Notes: generated by a model not told the origin, from the sequence alone. A stretch of 64,000 nt of DNA from Sitta carolinensis (GCA_032173965.1 CM063289.1:30422690-30486689); one strand, 5' to 3'. Numbered from the stretch's first letter, positions 36,621 through 48,989 are shown. Numbers and translations are program-made.

Positions 36621-38554
36621 AGGAAAATCCTTTTCTTTCTCTTCCATCAAGTCCCGATAGGATGAGTTTGTGGTTTTAGGGTCGTGGAGGGATTGAATTT
36701 TTATTTTGCCGTCGAACTCGGAGAAAGGATGTGATTAATTAAATATCAACAGGATCCTCTCGGAGTTGTAAGAGCTCACAAGGTGTAGTAAATCAGTGAA
36801 TTCAGGGTTGTCTTGGAGTCACCCAGCTCTGAGGGCTTTAATGGACATAATTCAGTGTATTTTGGGTTGGTTTTATTGGGTTTATTTTATTTATCCCCAT
36901 CCCACCAGGAGCTCTTTCCACTGCCTCCTCCAGGTGTCCCAAAGAGAATCCACGTGGACTGAGAAGTGACCAGGTACCTCTAAACTGCTGAATTACCAAT
37001 CTGTTGGAAAGATTTCAACAGAAACGAGCGTAAAACAGAATAAAAATATAGATAATATAATCAAAGGATAAATAAAGTGTTTTGGCAACAGCCAGAGAGA
37101 ATTATCAAACGCTGAGGAGCACTGGAGGAGGAACTGGGGACCTCGATCCACATTTTTAATTTTCATCATTATCAGTAGAAAGGCAGCTGGGATAATTTAA
37201 ATGGAAATAAACTGATGGAATCGTCGCTGCCCAATGAATTTAGAAAAGCTTCGGGAAAAGGCTCAGTTCCTGTGCTTGCACTGTGGGAATGACAAACAGG
37301 GATGGCTCACTTTGGTTCTGGGAAAAGATCTGGGAAATGTGAGATTGGTGCAGCTCAAAGAATCCGAGTTAAATCTCTCTCAAGTGCACCTGTGTGAGGG
37401 TTTTGCTGTGGAGCAGGTGAAATCATAATATTGGCAATTCCTGTGGGGATTAACCTGAGTTTTGTAAACTGGGATTTGGAGGAGATTGTAACCACATTCC
37501 AGGAATTGCTGGGAATGTTCTGGCTGTGATTCCAGGCAGGAATGGGCAGAACCCTCCAGGGTCATTTGGATGATTGCTGCCTTTGCTTTGCTTTGGACTT
37601 GCCCAAACCATTCAATATTTGATACCTGCTACAGAAAATGTCCATAAAATCCTCATGCAGTCCAGGATGGGCAATTCCCTGCTTCCCTTCCCTCTGGTTT
37701 ACAGCTCCATGCCTTTGGGCCAGGCTTGAACTCCTTCTCTGGAGCCACCAGGGAGGTTGTAAATGGAAATTTGCTGGTTATTTATAAGTTGCTGCCCAAA
37801 CCCCCAAGCCCAGAGGCTCTCAGAGCCTGCAGCCAGCTGAGGCTGAATCCAGCAGGTGGGTGGATGGGAAATTTATCCCAGGGGTTTGTCCAGGTTTTTT
37901 TTTTAAATCTGGCTCCAGGCTGTGTGGCTCTGGACATCCAGCATTTTTTTGGGATTGCTCTGGGGAGGAGTCTCAGCCTGAACAGAAGGAGCTGAGTCGA
38001 GGAGAATCCTCCCGTTTTGTTGGAATGCTTAGGATAAACAAGGGAAATATTCAAAAAAAATTCCCGAAGTGAACGACTGTGGCTGAACAAAAGATGTGCC
38101 AAAGCCTTGCAGAGCTGCTCTGTCCACACCTGCAGCTCCCAAAGCTCTGCTGCTCCCTCCCCTCAGCACTCCAGCCCTTTTTATTCCCAGGCAGGAACAA
38201 TTTGGAGCCCTTCTGGTGGCTGATCCCAGCTTACAACACGAGCAACGAAATCCTCTCGAGAAAGTCACTGCTAAGATTGCATAATTGGGCATTAAACTTC
38301 TGATTATACTTTCCAAACTGCGGGACTTTTTGTTAAAAACCTGACATTCCAAAGCACTGAATTTCAGTGTTTGACAGCTCAGCTGTGAGAGGTTTTTTTT
38401 TTTTTTTTTTTTTACAGAACATTTGTACCAGCAGAACAGCATGTTAATTGCCTAAAAAAAAAATAAAAAAACTGGGACAGATTAATCATGGAGCAGGATG
38501 CTGGGGAGAATGCAGTTCTGGAGCCCTCTGCTGATGGATTTCCTCCTGGAGAGG
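36621..38554. other. Unique non-coding, no repeats recognised
   Basis: One of the longest stretches free of arrays in the window, about 1.9 kb. Frames are short. This is a reasonable place to look for conserved regulatory DNA, though no motif cluster stands out by eye. Confidence 0.45.
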
Positions 38555-38660
38555 GTGGCCAGGCTGGGAGGGAGCACTGGGTGCCCAGGTGGGGTTGGAC
38601 ACAGCTTGGACTTGATGGTCTTGGAGAGCTCACTGAGATTCCCCTGGGATTATCCAAGCA
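38555..38660 (+). mobile_element. CR1 3'-end fragment, sense, variant tail
   Basis: 'ccaggtggggttggacacag' and 'cttgatggtcttggagagct' match the CR1 subfamily tail of the type 'gactcgatggtcttggaga..'. Short and diverged. Confidence 0.5.
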
Positions 38661-38699
38661 AACACAGATTCTTTTTGTGATTTTTATTTTTTTTTTTAA

Positions 38700-38947
38700 G
38701 GTTGTATGAAGATCTCTTTATTAAAAATTGTTTTTATATATTATTTTCTAGAAATAATATATATTTTTTCTACAAAGAATATATATTAATATAATAAATA
38801 TTAATATAATAAATATATTTCATTTCTAGATATATATGTATTTATATAGATTTTAATATTATATTTAGTATATAAATCTTTATATTTATTATATTTATAT
38901 TTATATAATTTTAATAATCTATTTTTCTAATAGAAATATTTATTATA
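38700..38947. repeat. AT-rich low-complexity block
   Basis: 'atatatattttttctaca', 'aatataataaatatt' and similar, no regular period. Confidence 0.85.
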
Positions 38948-39002
38948 TTCACCAGTGTGATTGGTGAGAGAAAGACAAAGTTTTTTCACCCACACTGGTG
39001 AA
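38948..39002. repeat. Inverted repeat, 12-bp arms around a 31-nt loop
   Basis: Left arm TTCACCAGTGTG (38948-38959) and right arm CACACTGGTGAA (38991-39002) are perfect reverse complements. It lies at the edge of an AT-rich block. It might be part of an element end, but no mirrored second copy was found. Confidence 0.8.
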
Positions 39003-39263
39003 ACTAGAGGGCCATCAGGAGAGAATCCTTCCTCTCAGAAGGAATGAAAACCACAGATATTGCTACAAAAACAGTCATGGTGGTTTTCCATTTTCCCTGA
39101 GAAAAGAATTTTAATAAAATTAAACATAAAAAAAATTAGAGCTTTAGAAAATCAAAAATTTTAAATCTAAAACTAAACCATAGATATCCTTCTTTTCCAT
39201 GCTGTTGAATGTCCCTGCTCCTTAAAGCCCTGACCCTGGAGCTGCTCCAGCTGAAATACTGGA

Positions 39264-39742
39264 GTGAGATTGAGAGAGATAGAAGAGATTGGAGAAGAGA
39301 GATTGGAAGAGATTGGAGAGGATTGGAGAGAGATAGGAGAGAGATTGGAGAGAGATTGGAGTGAGATTGGAGAGAGATGGAGAGAGAGAGATTGGAGAGA
39401 GATTGGAGAGAGATTGGAGAGAAAATTGGAGAGAGATTGGAGTGAGATTGGAGAGAGATTGGAGAGAGATTGGAGAGAGATTGGAGAGAGATTGGAGAGA
39501 GATTGGAGTGAGATTGGAGAGAGATTGGAGTGAGATTGGAGAGAGAGAGATTGGAGTGAGATTGGAGAGAGATTGGAGAGAGATTGGAGAGAGATTGGAG
39601 AGAGATGAAAATTGGAGAGAGATTGGAGAGAGATTGGAGAGAGAGATTGGAGTGAGATTGGAGAGAGATTGGAGAGAGATTGGAGAGAGATTGGAGAGAG
39701 AGAGATTGGAGAGAGATTGGAGTGAGATTGGAGAGAGATTGG
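39264..39742. repeat. 11-bp minisatellite GGAGAGAGATT
   Basis: About 43 units, with GGAGTGAGATT variants and short GAGA expansions. The + strand is almost all purine plus T. Frames in several phases on both strands are artefacts. Confidence 0.95.
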
Positions 39743-40196
39743 AGCTCGTGTGCAGCACTGGGGGAGCCACCAGCCCCAGCTGCTGACTGGATTTGCAGCA
39801 GGAGTTTACAGCCCCCAACTCTCAATATTTAATTCCGTATTTTTACTTTGTTGTTAGGAGTGGGAGCTGGGGTCGTGTCACACCACGAAATCGTGGAATC
39901 CATCTGCTGGCTGGGAAGGGACCCTCAGGGCTCCTGCAGCCCCTGGCCCTGCCCTGGTTTATTGTCCTGGAGGATGTTTGGAGCAGTGGGAGCTCTGCTG
40001 GGGCTGGGGGGTCTCAGCTTTATGAAGCCAAGGCTTTCTGGCACAAAATCTCCTTGGAAAAAAAGGAGGAGCTGCCCTGGAATCTCCCATTTTCCTGTAC
40101 AAGGGTAGCTGAGAGCACCAAGGCCAGGGTTGGGAACCTCCAGAGCCAGTGAGGAGAGGGATTCATTTCAGCCAGAGAGGCTGTGCTGAGCTCTCA
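39743..40196. other. Non-coding with a probable CR1 remnant
   Basis: 39885-39960 ('cacgaaatcgtggaatccat' and 'ggctgggaagggaccctcag') resembles a diverged antisense CR1 3' end. The rest is unrecognised. Confidence 0.4.
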
Positions 40197-40756
40197 GCTT
40201 TGAATTCTGAGTGCTGGGTTCTGAATTCTGAGTGCTGGGTTCTGAATTCTGAGTGCTGGGTTCTGAATTCTGAGTTCTGGATTCTGAGTTCTGGATTCCA
40301 AATTCTGAATTCTGAGGTCTAGGTTCTGAATTTTGAGTTCTGAGTGTCAAGTTCTGAGTTCTGGGTTCTGAATTCTTAATTCTGAGTGCTGAATTCTGAG
40401 TGCTAAGTTCTGGGTTCTGAATTCTGGGTTCTAAGTTCTGAATTCCAAATTCTGAGGTCTGGGTTCTGAATTTTTAGTTCTGAGTTCTGAGTGCTGAATT
40501 CTGAGTGTTGAGTGCTAAGTTCTGAGTTCTGAATTCTGGGTTCTAAGTTCTGAATTCTGAGGTCTGAGTTCTGAATTCTGAGGTCTGGGTTCTGAGTTAT
40601 GAGTTCTGGGTTCTGAGTTCGGTTCTGATTCTGGGTTCTAAGTTCTGAATCCCAAATTCTGAATTCTGATGTCTAGGTTCCGAATTTTGAGTTCTGAGTG
40701 CTGAATTCTGAATTCCAAATTCCGAATTCTGAGTTCTGGGTTCGAGTTCCGAGTTC
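40197..40756. repeat. 7-bp repeat TTCTGAG / TTCTGAA
   Basis: About 80 imperfect heptamers (TTCTGAA, TTCTGAG, TGCTGGG, TTCTGGG) with frequent GAATTC junctions. Minus-strand frames reading Gln-Asn-Ser-Glu are repeat artefacts. Confidence 0.93.
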
Positions 40757-42089
40757 ATCTCCATTTGATGGGGCACCTGACCCTGACAGAACTTGTTTAA
40801 ACCACAAAAGGCAGGAGGCATCAGAGCAATACAGTCCAGGCTGTGGGAAGGAAGTGAGGATGTGCCAGCCACGGATTTCCTCAGGGAACTGAGCTCCAGC
40901 TTCCAGGAACCACTTGGCAGTGTGGCATTTCATGAGGGAACATTCTCTGGGCAACCTGGGGCTGCCCCTGGATCTCTGGAGTGGGGCTGGAGCAGCTGGG
41001 ACAGTGTAAAGTGGGATTTGGGTCCCTCCCATCCATGCTATCCACCAAAATACAGAGCAGACAGGCTCAGGAATCCCTGGATAACGAGGTGTTTATGGAG
41101 ATAAATGGGTTTGATGTAAAATCATTTTCTCATATTAGAGCAACCAATTTTCACGACTGCTTGTGGGAATTGTGCCTTTGAGATTTCCCAGAAATGTCAT
41201 TCCACAGGCTCTGGCACTCCCAGAGTCCCATTTATGAACAGCCATGGAAGCACCTTCCAGCACTGCATCCCTGGCCAGGAAAAGGAGGACAAAGAGGAAG
41301 GGGTGGACAGCAAAAGGTTTTTTTTTTTTTTTGGTTTTTTATTTTGGTGCTTTTTGTCAAAATATAAAGAGTGAAGTGAGCAGGGAAAAGTTTTTGGCTG
41401 GGAGTGAACAATGGGAAGAACTAAATCACCTGTTTGTGCAGGCCAATGGAGTGTTTCTGCAGGAATTCCTAGAAAAGAGGATAATTCCATAGGAGAGAAA
41501 GGATAATTCCATAGTAAAGACAGGATAATTCCACAGGAGAGAAAGGCAGGAAATAATGGTGGTGGTGCAGAGCTTTCAACCCAGGTGCAGAGAGTTTGGG
41601 GAGCTCAGGGAGGAGGGGGTGAGCCAGAGGAGGGGTCTGGAGTGGGAGCTGTGCTTGGAGAGGGAAGGGAGGGACTCAGGAATGTTGGGGTGGGGAAGCA
41701 AGGAGAGGAGAGGGTGGCCCAGGCGAGGAGTCACTGCTGGGCAACGACAAAGAGCAGAGGAGGTTAAAGAAGGTAAAGGAAAGCTGGGAAATTGTGGGAA
41801 TATCCGTAAGAATGGGGAGGGAAACTCCCAAGAAAATCCCAAGGATTTCGAATGGTTCAAAAATCCCTGTTTTGGTCAGAAAGGAGAAGGTTCTGAGACT
41901 GGAGGGTTTTCAAGGTTTTCCACACGTTTTCCAGGTGCTTTGCTGTGTGCAAAGCGCACATTCCAGAGCTTTGGGAGACACAGAAATGAACTTAATCTCC
42001 AGTTTGGAGCTTCAGTAATGTCTGCTGCAAGTGGGAATGTCCCATCCCGTGGGAGAGAGGCAGCAGGGACAGGCAGGGAGTCTATCCAA
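40757..42089. other. Non-coding with one sense CR1 fragment
   Basis: 40935-41040 ('ggggctgcccctggatctct', 'gggatttgggtccctcccat') is a sense CR1 3' end. Around 41480-41545 a short 'ggataattcca(t/c)ag' triplication occurs. The remaining sequence is unrecognised; a 294-codon + frame (41556-42440) ends inside the adjacent minisatellite and is not credible as a gene. Confidence 0.45.
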
Positions 42090-42870
42090 AGGACAAGAGA
42101 CCTAGGCTGGAGCATGTCTAGGAAGGGAATGGGGCTGGAGAATCCTGAGGAGCTGGATGGGACTGGAGAATCCCTGAGGAGCTGGGAAGGGACTGGAGAA
42201 TCCCTGAGGAGCTGGACAGGGACTGGAGAATCCCTGAGGAGCTGGAAGGACTGGAGAATCCCTGAGGACTGGAAGGAATGGAGAATCCCTGAGGAGCTGG
42301 GAAGGGACTGGAGAATCCCTGAGGAGCTGGGAAGGGACTGGAGAATCCTGAGGAGCTGGGAAGGGACTGGAGAATCCCTGAGGGAGCTGGGAAGGGACTG
42401 GAGAATCCCTGAGGAGGACTGGAGAATCCTGAGGAGCTGAAGGGACTGGAGAATCCCTGAGGAGCTGGGAAGGGACTGGAGAATCCCTGAGGGAGCTCGG
42501 AAGGGACTGGAGAATCCCCGAGGAGCTGGGAAGGCTCAGCCTGGAGCAAAGGAGGCTCCAGGGGAATTTCTGGCTCTGTCCCAGGATAGGACAGCCAGGG
42601 GGGATTTGGGATCTGCTCCCAGGAAACAGGGACAGGAGGAGAGGGAGTGGGGCCAGGGGAGCTCAGGGTGGACACCAGCAGGAATTCCCCATGGAAAGGG
42701 GGGTCAGGGATTGGGAGGAGCTGCCCAGGGAGGGTTGGAGTGCCCATCCCTGCAGGTGTCCAGGAATGTGTGGATGTGGCTCTTGGGGACCTGGCCAGGG
42801 CTGCTGGGTGACAGCAGAACCCTCAGACCTCCACGATCTTTTCCAGCCTTAACAATTCCGGGGTTCTGGC
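42090..42870 (+). mobile_element. CR1 fragment, sense, expanded internally
   Basis: The array at 42130-42532 is followed by 'cagcctggagcaaaggaggc' and later 'ccacgatcttttccagcctt', in the order found in sense CR1. The segment thus looks like one CR1 insertion whose internal block has been amplified. Confidence 0.55.
42130..42532. repeat. ~30-bp minisatellite from a CR1 internal block
   Basis: About 13 units of 'gggactggagaatccctgag' plus 'gagctgggaa'. The unit matches the CR1 block reading 'ggggctggag..' then 'gaggagcggctgagggagctgg'. Variants lose one or two bases or gain 'ggagctcgg'. Confidence 0.88.
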
Positions 42871-44430
42871 ATTCCAGAGGATCAGCTCTCATCGTGAGTC
42901 AGAGTTGTCACTTTTTAATTAAAACTCCCCGTCCTGGCTGCACTTTGTGGTTCCCATTCCCCCCCTGGCACTGCCCACTTTTCCAGCTGCAGTCCTGCTA
43001 AGCTGTCTCGGGAATAATTCAGCTGGAATGTGATGGAAACCACCGGAAAGTAATTAGGAATTCTGTAGGAGCCTGTGAGGAACAAACCCAGAAGTTTTGT
43101 CGTTCCTGCTTAAATCCCAATTTGTTCCCTTCAGCAGGTAAATGCTGTTTCCTCCGCTGTTCCTTTGGAGAGCACTCCCAGCCATTGCTCCATAAAGCAT
43201 CAAATAAAGCCCATTTCATCCCAAATTTCACAGCACATCATCTCTTAAACGGAAGGATTACTTCACATAAAAGCTGCGACACATCAAAGATCCCGGCAGG
43301 AATGTAAATTCCCTGATTTCCAGACAGCACGCTTCCCCAGGAAATGCCTCTTGTTTGTTGGGATTCTCTCCTGCTGAAATGTCTGCAGGGTGAGCTGTCA
43401 GAGTGATTGGAATTTCTAGCAATTAACAGCATAATGATTAATTTTTAACACGTGCCACTAATGCGAGACAAATTACTGGAATTCTGTCACTTCTATAAAA
43501 AGAATCCGGGGTTTTCTGGAGGGTGTGCAGGAATTGTCTGGGGGGGAGAGCAGGACACAGATTTTTTGATAATCAAACCAACCCCAACAACTGCTTTTGC
43601 TGTCACTAAAATGTCTTTGCCATTGGAGTTATCATCACCTAGGATTATCCAAAACCATTCACTCAGAAAATCTCCTTTAGGAAGGAATTTCCAGGAAGAA
43701 AATTGGGAATTTCAAGGCAAGGCCAATAGTAACCTTTGGAATCAATTAATGTCTTATTAGGAAAGATAAAGTTTTGCCTTTATATCCCAAAGGTGTAAGG
43801 TCTGGGCATTCAGAACTGATACCTGGTAGAAATAATTCCTCAATTTTCCTTTACCCTTTTTCTGCACCTTTCCCAGTTCAGGTCTCCAGGGACTTCCCAG
43901 GACTTGCAGCAAAGCCAGGGAAACTTCCCCTCATTAATATTCCCAGGAGACAAAAGCTGAAATCTGATTTTTCATGCTTGGTTGTTTTATTTTAGGATTA
44001 GCCCAATCTGAATGTGAACCTGAATGCAGACCGTTGTAATGGGAACATAATGAGGAGAATTCAATTATCAGCATTAAATGGCATTTCTGGGGGAGATATG
44101 CTGCTTATCTGGGAATTCCTGTGCAGGAAAACAATCCAGATAATATTGCACACCCCTCTCCTTGATAAGACCAATTCCCCTTTGGAAGCTCCCTAATAAT
44201 TCTGTTATTATGACTTTAGAGCCAGAGTCCCTTAATCCTTCAGGAAGGTTAATGAAGACTATTTCCAATGGCTGATACATCCTGAACAAATCCCTAATTT
44301 TGTATTTCCAATTAGGAGCAGAACAGTGACAATCCCACCTGGCTCAGGGAAATTTGGGGGAAAATAATTCTTGCTTCTCAACAGAGTGTGGGAAAGTGTA
44401 ACTTATTTAAAAACAGCCTGGCTGTGGTGC
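42871..44430. other. Unique non-coding, possible conserved elements
   Basis: About 1.5 kb without arrays or recognised elements. 43990-44320 is non-repetitive and AT-balanced with motifs such as 'cattaatattccca' upstream. Candidate conserved non-coding DNA by exclusion only. Confidence 0.4.
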
Positions 44431-44454
44431 CAGGGTCTGGTGGGGCTGGGTTGG

Positions 44455-44812
44455 ATTCCATGATCCTGGAGGGCTCTTCCAGCCTGGGAATTCTGGGATG
44501 GCCAGTGGAGAATCCCAGCATTCCTGGGGCTGGAAAAGCCTGCCAAGGTCGCTGAGCCCAGTCTGTCACCAAGTGCCTCCGATGATTTTTTGGGATCTCA
44601 AAGCTCATCCTTTCCAACCCCTGCTGGGTTGGACTCCATGATCCTGGAGAGCTCTCCCAACCCAGGGAATCTGGGATGGTCAGTGGAGAATCCCAGCATT
44701 CCTGGGGCTGGAAAAGCCTGCCAAGGTCACAGAGCCCAGCCTGTGACCGAGCCCCTCCGATGATTTTTTGGGATCTCAAAGCTCATCCTTTCCAACCCCT
44801 GCCTGGCAGGGA
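44455..44812. repeat. Two tandem copies of a ~179-bp CR1-like segment
   Basis: 'ccatgatcctggagggctct' (about 44458) and 'ccatgatcctggagagctct' (about 44637) start two copies that share 'gaatcccagcattcctgggg', 'ctggaaaagcctgccaaggt' and 'gatgattttttgggatctca'. Parts resemble CR1 tails in both orientations, so the duplicated unit is itself a CR1 composite. Confidence 0.85.
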
Positions 44813-45090
44813 CCCCTCCCACCATCCCAGGCTGCTCCCAGCCCCATCCTGGGACATTTCCAGGGATCCAGGGGCAGCCCCAGCTCCTCTGGGAATTCCA
44901 GCCCGGGGCCTCCCCACCCTCCCAGGGAGGAATTCCTTCCCGGTATCCCATCCATGGAAAGCTTCTCCCTGTGTCCTGTCCCCTGGGCTCATCCTGGATC
45001 CTCCTCTGGACCCTCTCCAGGTGCTCCCTGTGCTGGGGCAGCTCTGCAGGTGAGGGCTCACCTGGGCAGGATCCAGGCTTGGGATGCTCC
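44780..45090 (-). mobile_element. CR1 3'-region fragment
   Basis: Antisense order is clear: 'tttccaacccctgcctggca', 'ccatcccaggctgctcccag', 'catttccagggatccagggg', 'ccaccctcccagggaggaat', 'tggaccctctccaggtgctc', 'ggcagctctgcaggtgaggg'. This is the longest and best preserved CR1 fragment in the window. Confidence 0.85.
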
Positions 45091-46599
45091 TTCCCACCTG
45101 GGTGTCTCCTGGGCAAAGCCAGCAGATTTTCCAGGCGGAGGAAAAGCAGATCCCACCTCGCCAGGGGCCTTTGCTGCAGGGGGAAAACGGGCAGGGAATG
45201 CAAAGCTGCAGCAGGGGCTGATGTCAGGGCTTACATAAGCACAATTCCCAAAATGTCACAAGCAGGGGGATTACAGCTGGAGACAAAAGTTTGGGACAAA
45301 GAACGCCAGGTAGAGGCGGGAGGGTGACAAAGCTCCCAGAGCAGGGGAACGAGGGGCTAAAAACCCCTAAAGCTGGGGGCCCCACAGAGCTGCAGCTCAC
45401 AGGCAGGCCAGCAGCGAATCTGAAAACCCAAAATCTGCATGAGGAGGTGGCAGAGCTGTGGAAAGGTTCCACGTGGTTGGAAATGCAGGGAGGATCTTCC
45501 TCCGTGCCTTCAAAGCCCGGAGTGATGAGCAGGGCTGTGCTTCTAATTGAAATGTGCTGCTGCAAAATGAAGATGACTCCGAGGGCTTTGAAGTCCCTTA
45601 ATTATTGCAGTGACCCAGACTGCAGCTGGACACTGTGGAGAAGAGCCACAGAATTAATTAAAGGGAAGAAAGGAAATCAAAGCGGATGTCTGGCCAGTGC
45701 CGGGAGAATATCCACGGGGAAAAGGCTGAAGGAAATCTGAGGGTTGTTTTCTTTTTTAATTCCAACCTTAAGCTCAGCTTTGTTCCGTTTCTTCCATTTA
45801 GTAAATCTCTTTTTGGCAGGGGAAAATGCAAATTCTGGGGTATTGGAACAAACTGGGAAATTCCCAGTGCCTTCCTTAAGTCAGAGGAGGGAGCAGCGAC
45901 CCTGGAACCCCTCCCAGGAATCCTGGAAAATGCTCCAGGAAGGGCTCCTGCTTTCCAAACAAGCCATTCATGGGATTTGGAGAAAAGAGGGATGTGCTTT
46001 AGAGAAGACGGTTTCAATTGGATTCTTTACTGGAGATTTAGAGGGGACACTGGGAAGGAATTCCGTGTTAATGGTGCTGATTGTGCTGCTAGTAGGAGAA
46101 GGAAAACAGGAGCAGAAAACGCATCCCTGTGTGACACGGGAGCCCTGGAGAGAGTTCAGTGAAATAATCCCTGTTTTCTGAACCCCCTGGCAAAGGTTTC
46201 GCTGCTCATTCCAGCCCTGCCATGCTCCCAGCCACACCTCCAAGGTCTGGATTTCCAGCATTCCCCAGGAGCTTTCCAGCTCTGCCAGATCCCTGCCACT
46301 GGGATTCCTTGGAGTTTTCTGAATGGAACTGGAAAGGCAGGAAGGGTTTGAGGTTTGCAGCTCCTGAGAACCCAGGACCTGCTGCCTTTGGCCCTGGTTG
46401 AGTTTTGGCTCTGGTTTTTCAGCAGCTCCCTGAGGCACCAACACTTCCATGAAATGTCCATGGAAAAGCTGTTTGGGAGAAAAATTAAACCCATCATTAA
46501 CATATCCTGCAAAACAGCAAGTCAAAAATTGATTTATCCTGCCAATGACACAGGGGAGAACCCTGGAGCTTTTTTGCAGCAGCATTTTCACCTCAGGAG
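45091..46599. other. Non-coding, nothing recognised
   Basis: Overlapping frames of 120-226 codons occur on both strands (for example 45968-46648, -), but several frames are open over the same bases and none resembles a known protein. Confidence 0.45.
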
Positions 46600-46790
46600 A
46601 TCCCAGAATTCCAGGATGGTTGGGGTTGGAAGGGATCTTAAATCCCATCCCATCCCACCCCTTCCACTATCCCAGGGTGTTCCTGGGACATTTTTAGGGA
46701 TCCGAGGGCAGCCACAGCTTCTCTGGGAATTCCAGCCCAGCCAAGAATCCTTTCCCAACATCCCAGCCATCCCTGCCCGCTGCAGAGGAG
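46600..46790 (-). mobile_element. CR1 3'-end fragment
   Basis: 'ccaggatggttggggttgga', 'agggatcttaaatcccatcc', 'ccagggtgttcctgggacat' and 'gagggcagccacagcttctc' follow antisense CR1 order. Confidence 0.78.
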
Positions 46791-48364
46791 AAAACTTCTG
46801 AGAGCAAAAAAGAAATGGTGAATTATTTTTTTTTGTCCTGTCGTTCCAAGAGCTGTTATTTCATAACGCTGGAATTCGTTGAGCTGTTCCAGCCCATCTT
46901 TAAATCAGCTGGGTGAACCTGCAGCAGTTTTCTCTGCCTTTCCAAGCAGGTGAGGGAAATTTCTTCTCCTGTGGCTCCTGATAAACAGGGATTAGTGTTT
47001 GCCTGCACAAAAGACGCGTGAATTGAGAAGGGATTGGATTTTATTGTCATTGATTTCCATAAAGCTCCTGCTTTCCTCAGATGAAGGGGTTTCTTTATAA
47101 GACAATAAACTGCAGGAACTGATAATGAGCTGCTTGCTGGAGCTGAAAAGGAGCAGGTTATTTTATGCTGCTTTCATTTATCTGTCTTTATTCAAGAGCT
47201 AATCTGATTTTGGAGCTCGTTGGGTTGATCTTCCCGTGTAAAGTGGGGCTCAGCTGTGGGGGATTTCAGTTCCTAAATGGGGGAAAGGCTCTGGTGCTCC
47301 CAGGGGAGTGGAAGGGGAATGAGGAATCCCTGGAAGGCATAAAGGGATGGATGGAGCTGCTGGGTCCCCCACTCAGTCACTCTCTTTTTTTTTTTTTTAT
47401 TTTTTTTTTTGGAAGTGTTTTACTGACATGTGAATTTTTATGATTTTGTGGGTTTTTTTCTTAATATTACAAGAAAAAGGGGCACGTGTTGGTGAGTTTG
47501 GCTTTTTTTTTGAAAGACAGGGATTTTGAAGAAGTAGAGTTATAATTTTATTTGAGCGAGTTAAAAAGTGGAGTAAATTCATTATTGGTGATTTTTAGGG
47601 AAAATTTGATTTAGTTAATTTTTTTTTTTATTTTATTTTTTTGGGCTGAGCCTTTTCCCTGAGCAACCACCAGCACCAAGGAAAAGATCTCTGTACACCA
47701 GGAGAGAACAAAATGTAAGGAAGGAAAGTGTAATTACCAAAGCTGGAATTAGTCCAGGGTAGGAATTAATAATGCTGAAATTAATAAAAGGTTTAATTAC
47801 CACAAGCCCACAGGCTGTGAAATTCCACTCCTTTCAATTGCAGCCCAGGTCTTTCCATTCCATACAGGTGCTTTCTACAAAAAACCTTATTTTTTATATA
47901 TTAATATATTTTCTATATTGCTTAATTTGGACTAATTTAGTGCATTTTTTTTCCCCTAAGCATAACTCCAAACCTTGGGAGTGGTTTGGAAAATGGGAGT
48001 TGCAGGTTGGTAAATAGGTTTTAGGACAGCCTGGTTCATCCAGAATGTTTAAGTGACTCCTAAAGGTGTCCAGGATGGATTTAGGGACTCCTGGATGTGC
48101 TCCAAATCTGCTTTTGGGGCATCCCCTGCCCCCTGAAGTGCTCGTGCTGCTGGGACAAGGAGCTGGGTGAAATTCCTCACAGAGTTGGGGCTGCTCACCC
48201 TCCCTGGGATTGGGGAGAAGTTCGGGAAAACATCCTGGGTGTGGATTTTGGTGCAGGAAGGGAATTGGGGTCTGCTGAATCCCCCGAGGGGTTTCCAGCA
48301 GAGCAGGAATGGTTTGGGGGCTGCTCTGTAAAGGAAAAGTTCAGAGAGTTCCTTTATGGTTCTA
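46791..48364. other. Unique non-coding
   Basis: No arrays. T-runs at about 47385-47411 and 47620-47641. No exon or RNA gene recognised. Confidence 0.45.
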
Positions 48365-48922
48365 CTGGGAGGGGGAATTGTGGGAATCACTGAAATCCAA
48401 AGGGTTTGGGAAAGCTGTGGAAGCAGCCTCAGAGAGAGAGAGCAGAAACCAGAAAATTCAGAGGGGGAATGGTGGGAATCACTGAAATCCAAAGGGTTTG
48501 GGGGAAGCTGTGGAAGCAGCCTGAGAGAGAGAGCAGAAACCAGAAAATTCAGAGGGGGAATGGTGGGAATCACTGAAATCCAAAGGGTTTGGGAAAGCTG
48601 TGGAAGCAGCCTCAGAGAGAGAGAGCAGAAACCAGAAAATTCAGAGGGGGAATGGTGGGAATCACTGAAATCCAAAGGGTTTGGGAAAGCTGTGGAAGCA
48701 GCCTGAGAGAGAGAGCAGAAACCAGAAAATTCAGAGGGGGAATGTGTGGGAATCACTGAAATCCAAAGGGTTTGGGAAAGCTGTGGAAGCAGCCTGAGAG
48801 AGAGAGCAGAAACCAGAAAATTCAGAGGGGGAATGGTGGGAATCACTGAAATCCAAAGGGTTTTGGGGGAAGCTGTGGAAGCAGCCTCAGAGAGAGAGAG
48901 CAGAAACCAGAAAATTCAGAGC
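48365..48922. repeat. 91-bp minisatellite, six units
   Basis: Units start 'gggggaatggtgggaatcac' near 48371, 48463, 48554, 48645, 48737 and 48829 and end 'cagaaaccagaaaattcaga'. Units alternate between 'gcctcagagagagaga' and 'gcctgagagagaga' and between one and more extra G after 'gtttggg', a dimeric higher-order pattern. Confidence 0.94.
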
Positions 48923-48989
48923 TGTGCTGTAGGTGCTGATCCTGAAAGGAAAAGAGCTCCATTAGACAGTGAGGAAGGACATTGGACAC

